Below, one piece after another: positions 1-5,937 of a DNA stretch of 19,855 nt (positions within the stretch are counted from its first letter, which is position 1; each line of letters starts with the position of its first letter). The notes beneath the pieces were generated by a model. It was not told the DNA's origin. It did no database searches and saw nothing but the letters and a program-made list of their open reading frames with translations. The position numbers were made by a program, and so were the translations under genes. This stretch comes from JACZST01 sp964195155 (GTDB lineage Bacteria; Actinomycetota; Acidimicrobiia; Spongiisociales; UBA5794): the NCBI GenBank assembly GCA_964195155.1, contig CAXMOP010000111.1, forward strand, positions 1 through 19,855. The letters run 5' to 3'.

Positions 1-291
1 GGCAGGGGGGTCAAACAGTGGTCGCGGACCCGTCCTTTGCTCCCCCCTCAGGGGGGAGTCCCGCAGCCAGGCGGGGAGGTGGGTCAAACCGTGGTCGCGA
101 CAACGCCTTGCCCCCCTACGCCTCGCTGCGCTCGGCACCTCCCCCTGAGGGGGAGGCAAAGGGTTCTCCGCCTCGCTTCGGCAAGCGTCGCACCCATGCG
201 CGAGCGTTCCCCTTAGGGTGAGGCAAGGAAATAGCCCCGCCGAGGCAAGCGTCGCACCCCCGTGCGACCGTTCCCCTTAGGGTGACGCAAG
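1..291. repeat. Cluster of GC-rich intergenic palindromes and direct repeats
   Basis: This stretch has no credible gene. It holds two perfect palindromes with 9-bp arms and a 1-nt centre: CTCCCCCCT/AGGGGGGAG at 40-58 and CCTCCCCCT/AGGGGGAGG at 138-156. A 19-bp direct repeat beginning GGGTCAAAC and ending GTGGTCGCG lies at 8-26 and 81-99 with one mismatch. A direct repeat of about 48 bp, starting GGCAAGCGTCGCACCC and ending CCCCTTAGGGTGASGCAAG, lies at 180-227 and 244-291. The last copy ends 3 bp from the stop codon of the minus-strand glycosylase gene, so the hairpins could also act in its 3' end formation. Small open frames here are by-products of the repeats. The arrangement looks like nested copies of a dispersed intergenic repeat family; that it is dispersed in the genome is inference. 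Confidence 0.75.
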
Positions 292-294
292 AAG

Positions 295-1485
295 TCAGCC
301 GAAGGCCGACGACAGCCTCGCAGCAAGGTCACCGTTGTGTTTCACGACGATATCGTTCAGCCCCAGCCACGACGCCAGTTCACCGAGCTCGGCGGCCAGT
401 GCCGGGGCAACGCGCGATTCATCCTCGCCGTTCTCGAGGTACGACCCCTGGACTAGGAGCGCACCGGATTGCCGGTCGGCCTTGAGGTCGACCCTGGCCA
501 CCAACTCGCCGTCGAGGAGAAACGGCAGCACGTAGTAGCCGTACTCGCGCTGTGGCTTGGGGACATAGATTTCGATCCTGTAGAAGAAGCCGAAGAGCCG
601 CTCGACCCGATCGCGGTGGAAAATCAGCGGGTCGAACGGGTTGAGCAGCGCAGTCCCACCGGCTCGCCGGGGCAACACGGCCTCGGGATGGAGGAAGGCC
701 GGCTTGTCCCAGCCATCGACGGTGACCTCCTCGAGCGCACCCTGGCTGGCCAGCTTCTTGATGACCTTGCGCGCTGTTGGCATGTGGAGGCGGTGATAGT
801 CGCCAAGGTCGGCCGCGGTGCCCACGCCGAGGTGGCGCCCGGCGTCGAGTAGCAGCAACCGAAACGCCTCGATCTTGTCCGGTGGTTCTGCGTCGAGTAC
901 TTCCTCGGGAATCACCCTTTCGGGGAGGTCGTAGACACGGGTGAAATTCTTGTTCCGATATGCGGTCAGACGCCCACACGCAAACAGCCATTCGAGGGCG
1001 TGTTTGCCGGGCTGCCAATCCCACATCTGGCTGCCGCGTTGGCCCGCGTCATCGATGTCACCAACGGTGAGCGCTCCACGCTCGGTGACCTGATCCATCA
1101 CGTCGTCGACATAGCCGGGGCGCTCTTCGATGAGCCGTCGAATCGAGCGCCACGGATCGGCGGCGTGCCCGACCATGCGCCACCGGAAATTCGGGTAGAG
1201 CGGCGTCGGCAGCAACGAAGCGACGTGGCCCCAGTATTCGAACAGCTCCCCGGAGCTTGTCGTCCACCGGTCGAGTGCCGCCCGGTCGTAGGGCCCGAGC
1301 CGGGAAAACATCGGAACGTAGTGGGCACGCTCCAGCACGTTGACCGAGTCGAGTTGGAGCAGTCCGATGGTGTCGAGCACCTTGCGGAAGTGGCGGATGT
1401 CGACCCGTCCCTGTGGTCGCGGGCGGGTGAACCCCTGTGCGCCGAGGGCAAGGCGCCGGGCCTGATCGCTGGTCAGCTTCCGCAT
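295..1485 (-). CDS. YcaQ/AlkX-family DNA glycosylase (winged-helix, HTH_42)
   Basis: A 396-residue protein of the YcaQ/AlkZ family (HTH_42, formerly DUF1006). Characterised members are DNA glycosylases that excise bulky N-alkylpurines and unhook interstrand crosslinks. The N-terminus (SDQARRLALGAQGF) and the C-terminal block (NPFDPLIFHRDRVERLFGF, then YGYYVLPFLLDGELVARVDL) are family hallmarks. The catalytic-type motif QLD is at residues 44-46. This is the Q-hydrophobic-D form of the YcaQ/AlkX branch, not the Q-x-Q of antibiotic-cluster AlkZ enzymes. The ATG at 1483-1485 is preceded by GGAG at a spacing of about 7 nt. The gene is divergent from plsC with only 12 bp between start codons. It lies near the SOS mutagenesis genes imuA'-imuB, but no LexA box is visible at its start. 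Family assignment is firm; substrate is inferred. Confidence 0.85.
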   Translation of the reverse strand: MRKLTSDQARRLALGAQGFTRPRPQGRVDIRHFRKVLDTIGLLQLDSVNVLERAHYVPMFSRLGPYDRAALDRWTTSSGELFEYWGHVASLLPTPLYPNFRWRMVGHAADPWRSIRRLIEERPGYVDDVMDQVTERGALTVGDIDDAGQRGSQMWDWQPGKHALEWLFACGRLTAYRNKNFTRVYDLPERVIPEEVLDAEPPDKIEAFRLLLLDAGRHLGVGTAADLGDYHRLHMPTARKVIKKLASQGALEEVTVDGWDKPAFLHPEAVLPRRAGGTALLNPFDPLIFHRDRVERLFGFFYRIEIYVPKPQREYGYYVLPFLLDGELVARVDLKADRQSGALLVQGSYLENGEDESRVAPALAAELGELASWLGLNDIVVKHNGDLAARLSSAFG

Positions 1486-1497
1486 GCAAAGGTCTCC

Positions 1498-2274
1498 ATG
1501 GCCGTCGCTACGCTACCGACCATGCTCCGCACCCTCGGCGCCGGGCTGCGCACGGTCGTGCTGGCGCCGGCATTTCTCGGCTACACGATGTACATCTCGG
1601 CGAAGGTAAACCGGCTCGCCAGGCGAGGGCCGAATCACGACGCGATCAATGAGATTGCGGAGAACTGGAGCAAGCGATTTATCGAGATCCCGCCGATCAC
1701 GATCGCCGTCGAAGGCACCGAGCACATCGACCCCGACCGCCAGTACATCGTGGTGTCGAACCATCAGTCGAACTTTGACATCCCGGTCGCTCTACAGGCG
1801 CTTGAGTCGCTTCGCACCCGGTTCATCTCCAAGATCGAGGTGTCGAAGATCCCGATCTTCGGCAAGGCCGCCGTCAATGCCGGCGTGGTGATGCTCAACC
1901 GCGAGGCGGCGCGAGCCAACCACGAGCATCTCAATCAGGAGGTGGCCAAGAGCCTCGCCGCCGGTCATTCCATTCTCTTGTTCGCCGAGGGAACTCGGAG
2001 TCGGACCGGGGAGATGGGCAAGTTCCGCCGCGGCGCTGTACGCCTGGCGCTCGCCGCGGGCGTCGACATCCTGCCGGTGGTCATCCACGGGACCCGCGAC
2101 GTGAACCCGCCGGGGTCGCTATTGATCTATCCGGGCGAGGTCACGGTGCGGATCCTGCCGCCGGTGTCGATGGAGGGCATGACCTCCCAGGACGTTCGGG
2201 CGATCACCGACGACCTACGCGAGCAGATCGGCGAGCACCACGCCGAGATGTCCGATAAGCAGCATCAGTCGTAG
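1498..2274 (+). CDS. plsC: 1-acyl-sn-glycerol-3-phosphate acyltransferase (PlsC family)
   Basis: A 258-residue LPLAT/PlsC-type acyltransferase, expected to transfer an acyl chain to lysophosphatidic acid at the membrane during phospholipid synthesis. Visible signatures are the catalytic HX4D box (NHQSNFD, His89 and Asp94), FAEGTRS at 162-168 with the following KFRRGA, and the VVIHGT strand. A hydrophobic N-terminal segment (about residues 11-34) fits membrane association. The open frame continues far upstream, antisense to the glycosylase gene, but family homology begins here. The ATG at 1498 has AAAGG five bases upstream; an in-frame ATG at 1522 lacks a ribosome binding site. The 3' end overlaps the convergent imuB gene by 10 bp. 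PlsC-like proteins vary in acyl acceptor, so the exact substrate is not certain. Confidence 0.85.
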   Translation: MAVATLPTMLRTLGAGLRTVVLAPAFLGYTMYISAKVNRLARRGPNHDAINEIAENWSKRFIEIPPITIAVEGTEHIDPDRQYIVVSNHQSNFDIPVALQALESLRTRFISKIEVSKIPIFGKAAVNAGVVMLNREAARANHEHLNQEVAKSLAAGHSILLFAEGTRSRTGEMGKFRRGAVRLALAAGVDILPVVIHGTRDVNPPGSLLIYPGEVTVRILPPVSMEGMTSQDVRAITDDLREQIGEHHAEMSDKQHQS

Positions 2275-3758
2275 ATCCCGATCAGCCAGGTTTCGCCGGC
2301 GCGGACCTCGCAGAGGAACGCACCCGCCGAGGTGACGATCTGGTAGCGGTCGGCTGCATCCTCCCCGTGCCACCAGCGGCCCACCCGCCGCCAGGGGCCG
2401 GCCCAGGACAGCACCGGCTCCCATCGACTGCTCAGACGCACCCGGCTCGGCATCCCTCCGTCCCACTCCACCGTAAACCGCCGCGGCTCTGGTGGAACGA
2501 GGACTGGTGACGGTGAGGGAACGCTGCCAAGCCAGGGCGCCGCAGGGTCGCGCTGCGGGCCGGAGGCCTCCTCTCCCCAGCGATGCCAGGACACCCGGTC
2601 CATGGGGTCTCTCCCTCCCTGTGGTTCGGCCTGGAGTAAGCCGTCGAGGCCGACGATGCCCTGGGTGGCGGCAAGGGCCCGCTGGGCGGCGGCATCACGA
2701 GCCGAATCCTCACCGAGGGAGAGCTGCCGGCCCTCCCCGGAGAGCTCGGCGGGTTGGATGCGCAGCACGGCGAGGCCGCCCCGAACCCCGGCGCCTGGGC
2801 CTTCCACCCAGGCCCGGAGCTGCCAGCGCACCCGGTCGGCGATCGCCCCGTCGTCGAGCGGGTCGGCGCTCCGCCACGTCCGCGACCGGGTCGATCCGTC
2901 TGCTGCCTCGGCCTCGACGCTGATCCGGTACGGGGCGGTGCCCACCGCAGCGAGTCCCTCGATGAGGCGGTTTGCCATTGCTTTGGCGATGAATCCCACC
3001 CGCTCCATGTCCTCGAGCGGCGGGTCGAAGCGCTCTTCGATGGTGAGGTCGACCGGGATCGCTCGCGCCACCACGTCGCGATCGGGCCCGGAGGCGAGCC
3101 GGTGAGCAGCGAGGCCGATGGCGCCAAAGCGTGAAGTGATGGCCCCGCGTGGGAGCCTGCCCAGCTCGCCGAGGGTGGTGATCCCGAGCCAGCGGAAGGT
3201 GGCAACCAGCTCCTCGGTCCCGAGGGCGCCGATATCGAGGGAAGCAAGGAAGTCGGCGTCGTCTTCGACGATCAGCACCGGCGGTTCGCCGGTCGCATGG
3301 GCAGCGGCGTGCTTGGCGGCGAACGGTCCCGAGGCAAGCCCGATGCGGAACCCGCCACCAACGGCGTCGTCGATCTCCTTGATCACCCGATCGACCAGCG
3401 GCGCCTCTCCCCCGTAGTAGCCCACCGCTCCCGAGACCGGGACGAAGAGGAGCCCGGGCTTGGTCACCTCGATCCTGGGGATGAGGGTCTCGACGGCAGC
3501 CGCGACCGATTCGAAGGCGACCATCTCTGCCCCGACATCGCGTTCGATGGTCTCCACGTTTGGGCAGACCGCCTCTGCCTCGCCTCTGCGCATCCCGAGC
3601 CGGATGCCAGCAGCGAAAGCGGCAGAGCTCACCGCAACGACGCGTCCCTCGTCGTCGATCGCCTGGCGAGGCTCAACCGACGAAGAAGGCTCAGCCGACT
3701 GCGACCCCGGGCTGCGAAGCGCCCACTCGGGAAACCACACGCACAGCGTCCGTCCCAT
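2265..3758 (-). CDS. imuB: ImuB, catalytically inactive Y-family polymerase of the SOS mutasome
   Basis: A 497-residue ImuB-type protein. In characterised systems ImuB is a non-catalytic hub that links ImuA' and the error-prone polymerase DnaE2 to the sliding clamp during SOS mutagenesis. The N-terminus (RTLCVWFPEWAL) replaces the metal-binding Asp motif of active Y-family polymerases, and the second acidic motif is also missing (LLFVPVSGAVGYYGGE). The finger/palm region, helix-hairpin-helix-like stretch (about 180-215) and little-finger domain (about 230-340) follow. QLSLGE at 345-350 is a good candidate clamp-binding motif. The C-terminus (WAGPWRRVGRWW, then YQIVTSAGAFLCEV) is typical of ImuB. 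The ATG has GGAGG three bases upstream. The 5' end overlaps imuA' by 68 bp and the 3' end overlaps plsC. dnaE2 is not in this window. Confidence 0.9.
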   Translation of the reverse strand: MGRTLCVWFPEWALRSPGSQSAEPSSSVEPRQAIDDEGRVVAVSSAAFAAGIRLGMRRGEAEAVCPNVETIERDVGAEMVAFESVAAAVETLIPRIEVTKPGLLFVPVSGAVGYYGGEAPLVDRVIKEIDDAVGGGFRIGLASGPFAAKHAAAHATGEPPVLIVEDDADFLASLDIGALGTEELVATFRWLGITTLGELGRLPRGAITSRFGAIGLAAHRLASGPDRDVVARAIPVDLTIEERFDPPLEDMERVGFIAKAMANRLIEGLAAVGTAPYRISVEAEAADGSTRSRTWRSADPLDDGAIADRVRWQLRAWVEGPGAGVRGGLAVLRIQPAELSGEGRQLSLGEDSARDAAAQRALAATQGIVGLDGLLQAEPQGGRDPMDRVSWHRWGEEASGPQRDPAAPWLGSVPSPSPVLVPPEPRRFTVEWDGGMPSRVRLSSRWEPVLSWAGPWRRVGRWWHGEDAADRYQIVTSAGAFLCEVRAGETWLIGIYD

Positions 3759-4359
3759 CGTCCTCCATCTCGATCGTGCGAGTGGTCCCCCGCATCGTCT
3801 TGCCCGACGCCGTCACCACCGAGCGACGCACCGCGATGCTCCCGTGCCCCCGGTCGGCTCCGTCCCAGGACACGGCTTGGGATTCCAGGGAGAGCTGCGC
3901 TACCCCGGAGGGGAGACTGCCCCGGAGGGGCCTGAGGTAGAGCACGGCGCGTCTGGTCCGTGCCAAGGCCCCGAGCTTGCGGATGGCGGCATCCTTCACC
4001 CCGCCCGGCACCTCGGCGAACACGGCCTCGACGCCTTCGAGCAGCGCTGCCGCCGCCCGGCTCCAACGCAGGATGTCGTCACAGCGCACGACGTGGAGCC
4101 GGTCGGGTTCGATCCCCACCTCCCAGGCGGCGAGCGGGTTGAACCAACCCCGCACATCCACATAGGCGACCGGGCCGGAATGCTCGGCAAGCATGGTGAG
4201 CCCGATCCGGGTCAGCCCGTACCCGGGTGGCCCGACGAGGGAGGCGACCTGCCCGGGTAGGAGGGAGGGCAAAGAGTCGCGAGTCGCGAGTCGCGAGTCG
4301 CGAGTCGAGACCACCTCCAAACTCTCGACTCTCGACTCTCGACTCTGGACTTCGAACAC
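3691..4359 (-). CDS. imuA': ImuA'-like RecA-fold protein of the SOS mutasome
   Basis: A 222-residue protein directly upstream of imuB and overlapping it by 68 bp. Position, size and a RecA-like core (LLPGQVASLVGPPGYGLT, then PVAYVDVRGWFNPLAAWEVG) support ImuA', the accessory factor that works with ImuB and DnaE2. The Walker A region (43-50, GPPGYGLT) lacks the usual lysine, so ATP binding is doubtful. I chose the GTG at 4357-4359 because GGAGGA lies 7 nt upstream and it is downstream of the LexA-controlled promoter. The longer frame from 4557 would start upstream of the promoter, and its internal ATG lies within the LexA box itself. Codons of about residues 4-13 and 18-29 consist of 7-bp tandem repeats, an odd feature treated separately. 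Assignment is by context and fold, since this family is poorly conserved. Confidence 0.72.
   Translation of the reverse strand: MFEVQSRESRVESLEVVSTRDSRLATRDSLPSLLPGQVASLVGPPGYGLTRIGLTMLAEHSGPVAYVDVRGWFNPLAAWEVGIEPDRLHVVRCDDILRWSRAAAALLEGVEAVFAEVPGGVKDAAIRKLGALARTRRAVLYLRPLRGSLPSGVAQLSLESQAVSWDGADRGHGSIAVRRSVVTASGKTMRGTTRTIEMEDDGTDAVRVVSRVGASQPGVAVG
4274..4349. repeat. Two inverted arrays of a 7-bp tandem repeat inside imuA'
   Basis: On the plus strand, five head-to-tail units lie at 4274-4308 (four GAGTCGC and one GAGTCGA). Four units in the opposite sense follow at 4322-4349 (three CTCTCGA and one CTCTGGA). The two arrays are near complements. They can fold into a hairpin with a perfect 9-bp stem (4302-4310 with 4323-4331), a 12-nt loop, and two further 6-bp segments separated by single mismatches (4288-4300 with 4333-4345). 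The unit length is not a multiple of three and the arrays lie within the first 30 codons of imuA'. Confidence 0.95.
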
Positions 4360-4419
4360 GCCGGTTTCCTCCGAGCAATCGTCAACCGGCGTGCTGTGAC
4401 AGCGCCTCGCCGGGACGAC

Positions 4420-4448
4420 AGAGTAATCGAACATATGTTCGATGTCGA
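4420..4448 (-). promoter_or_regulatory. SOS promoter of imuA'-imuB with embedded LexA box
   Basis: The 16-bp perfect palindrome TCGAACATATGTTCGA is at 4427-4442. Its core CGAACATATGTTCG (4428-4441) fits the actinobacterial/Firmicute LexA consensus CGAAC-N4-GTTCG. On the minus strand a -35-like TCGACA (4443-4448, five of six to TTGACA) and a -10-like TACTCT (4420-4425) flank it with a 17-bp spacer. The LexA site fills this spacer almost completely, so LexA binding would block RNA polymerase. The predicted transcript start is near 4413, about 50 nt before the imuA' GTG codon. The LexA site is seen directly; the promoter elements are inferred. Confidence 0.88.
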
Positions 4449-4478
4449 ATGAGGGGCGAAAGCAGCGCCCGTCGAGCA

Positions 4479-5111
4479 CTAACGCACTACGGCCGACGTG
4501 ATCTCCTGGGCGTATTCGAGGGCTGATTCCATCGACAGCTCCAGGCCCCGATCCCAAACTGCATGGAAGTCATCACCCAAATCGTCCCGGATGGCCTCGC
4601 GGATCTGCTCGAACAAGAACGTCTCGTACCGTGGTGTCGGGATCCCGGTGTCCTCCCGCAGCGCCGAGGCGCTCCCCAGAATGGCGGCGGCGGCTTCGGC
4701 CCGGCCGGCGCGTTGCGCCCACCCTGCGATGTTCTCGAGGCAGTGACCGGCACACTGCTGGTTCCGGATGTCCTGGTAGATGCCTGCCGCCTTGTTGAGC
4801 ATGACCGCCGAACCATCGAGGTCGTCCTGGAACCAGAGCACGACACCGGGAACTTCGGAGGCATGAGCAACCAACTGAGGTGCCCCGATCTGGTCGGACA
4901 GGGCCAGGAGCTCCGGCACGGTTCCGATTGCGTCAACCGACCCGTACTGGAGATGCCAGAGAATGTCGAAAATGAGCGTCAGCGCAAGACCCACAGGATC
5001 CTCCGCTGCACGGAATCTCGCAACATCGGTGTCGATCATCTGGCGCAGCTCCTCGGCGGGAATCCGAGCAAACCGCAGATCCACCCAGCGAGGCTCATGA
5101 CCAAACGCCCC
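4479..5111 (-). pseudogene. TPR-like C-terminal part of the interrupted TIR gene
   Basis: This frame is the direct in-frame continuation of the TIR gene after its TAG codon. The first codons read GAFGHEPRWVDLRFAR, which I recognise as the conserved sequence that normally follows TIR domains of this type. A helical region of about 190 residues then runs to the stop at 4479. It includes VLWFQDDLDGSAVMLNKAAG, CLENIAGWAQRAGRAEAAAA and LGSASALREDTG, resembling the C-terminal TPR-like tail of large bacterial ATPase or cyclase regulators. A GTG at 5082-5084 could start a 201-residue protein, but it falls inside the conserved WVDLRFAR motif and has no clear ribosome binding site. Independent translation therefore looks unlikely. 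It could be a decayed gene, a fission product or a stop-readthrough product; I favour decay. Confidence 0.6.
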
Positions 5112-5540
5112 CTACAGCGCTGGCGGAGCGGCAGTGGATTCGAGGTCGAAGTCGGTCTCCGACCAGGTGAACTCCCCATCCGTAACCACCGGGATGATCC
5201 GATCGGAGTTCTTGTGGTCCAACCAGTACTCGACCTCCTGGTTTACCCACTCCGACTCCGCCGCATCCGGCGACAGGAGCAACACGAACCAGACAGAGGT
5301 ATCCAACGCATCGGTGATCGACGACCACAGATGCGGATTCGCCGACAACGACGACTCGTCACGGAAGATGCGCAACGCCCGCCCTTTCCACCACGGCTTG
5401 GCGAACCGCTGCAACCCCGCTTGCAACCGCGGTGCCAACAGGTCATCTGCGGCATGCGAGTAGGAAATGAACCCGTCGTAGACCAGACCCCCCGACGCCC
5501 CACGCTCATCTTGTGAGGTCTCGGCCTCTGCGGTCGCCAT
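5112..5540 (-). CDS. TIR-domain protein, truncated by an in-frame amber codon
   Basis: A 142-residue TIR-domain protein of the type often found at the N-terminus of larger actinobacterial signalling or defence proteins. Visible features are YDGFISYSHAADDLLAPRLQ (residues 21-40), RIFRDESSLSANPHLWSSI (57-75) and SPDAAESEWVNQEVEYWL (90-107). Glu102, at the W-x-x-x-E position, matches the catalytic glutamate of TIR NADases. I chose the ATG at 5538-5540 because GGAGGG lies just upstream; an upstream GTG at 5571 is weaker. The frame stops at TAG (5112-5114) right after STAAPPAL, where family members usually continue with Arg-Gly and then EPRWVDLR. Exactly that sequence follows in the same frame. 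The TIR domain itself seems complete and might still act alone. NAD cleavage and any defence role are inference. Confidence 0.75.
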   Translation of the reverse strand: MATAEAETSQDERGASGGLVYDGFISYSHAADDLLAPRLQAGLQRFAKPWWKGRALRIFRDESSLSANPHLWSSITDALDTSVWFVLLLSPDAAESEWVNQEVEYWLDHKNSDRIIPVVTDGEFTWSETDFDLESTAAPPAL

Positions 5541-5660
5541 CTGCCCTCCGACTCTATGCCGAGAACATGCCACATGCAGCTAACGGCTCACTTACAGCGG
5601 ATTCAGGCCTCGAACCCATCGGGTACGCTTTTCACCCTGTCCTACGAAAGGAGCCGGTTT

Positions 5661-5867
5661 GTGTCAGTCGCGAAAGTGATCGAGATCACCTCTACATCGC
5701 CCGGGAGCTTCGAGGATGCCATCAGAAAAGGCATCTCCAAGGCCCAGAAGTCGATCGACGGTGTCCAGGGCGCCTGGATCTCCGAGCAGAAGGTGATCAT
5801 GGCCGAAGACGGCACCATCAAGCACTTCCGCGTGGACATGAAGCTCACCTTCGTCCTCGAGGACTGA
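5661..5867 (+). CDS. Dodecin flavin-binding protein
   Basis: A 68-residue protein matching the dodecin family in length and pattern: SVAKVIEITSTSPGSFEDAI, then GVQGAWISEQKV and HFRVDMKLTFVLED. Dodecins assemble into hollow dodecamers that bind flavins and are thought to store or buffer them in the cytoplasm. Trp37, in GAW, is at the position of the flavin-stacking tryptophan. The GTG at 5661 is preceded by AAAGGAG at 7-8 nt. The open frame extends upstream, but homology starts here. The gene is divergent from the TIR gene (120 bp between starts, in which I see no convincing promoter) and convergent with pnp. The flavin-producing ribF is in the same window but in a different transcription unit. 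Confidence 0.92.
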   Translation: MSVAKVIEITSTSPGSFEDAIRKGISKAQKSIDGVQGAWISEQKVIMAEDGTIKHFRVDMKLTFVLED

Positions 5868-5887
5868 CGAAGAGGTTTATCGCAACG

Positions 5888-5917
5888 CAAGAGGCCCCGG
5901 CGAACCGGGGCCTCCTT
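5888..5917. terminator. Bidirectional hairpin terminator between dodecin and pnp
   Basis: A perfect 9-bp stem AGGCCCCGG (5892-5900), tetraloop CGAA, and CCGGGGCCT (5905-5913). CAAG before and CTTG after extend it with one bulged base. It lies between the convergent dodecin (stop at 5867) and pnp (stop at 5938) genes and so can serve both. The tract after the stem is only modestly T-rich (CCTTGTCGTTT on the plus strand), as is common in high-G+C genomes. Confidence 0.75.
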
Positions 5918-5937
5918 GTCGTTTGGCGCGAATCGGG

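Noticed and set aside
1..291. CRISPR array from the direct repeats near the left edge
   Set aside because: There are only two copies of each of two different repeats, with irregular spacing, C/G-rich palindromes and no cas genes.
18..485. Small plus-strand frames in the repeat cluster and over the glycosylase 3' end
   Set aside because: They are made of palindromic repeats or antisense sequence, with no ribosome binding site or recognisable product.
1000..1497. Upstream extension of plsC to 1000, giving a 424-residue protein
   Set aside because: The added 166 residues lie antisense to the glycosylase gene and do not resemble acyltransferases; a ribosome binding site precedes the ATG at 1498.
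4360..4557. Longer imuA' start at 4557
   Set aside because: It would place the start upstream of the LexA-controlled promoter and across the end of the preceding gene; the added residues look unrelated to the family.
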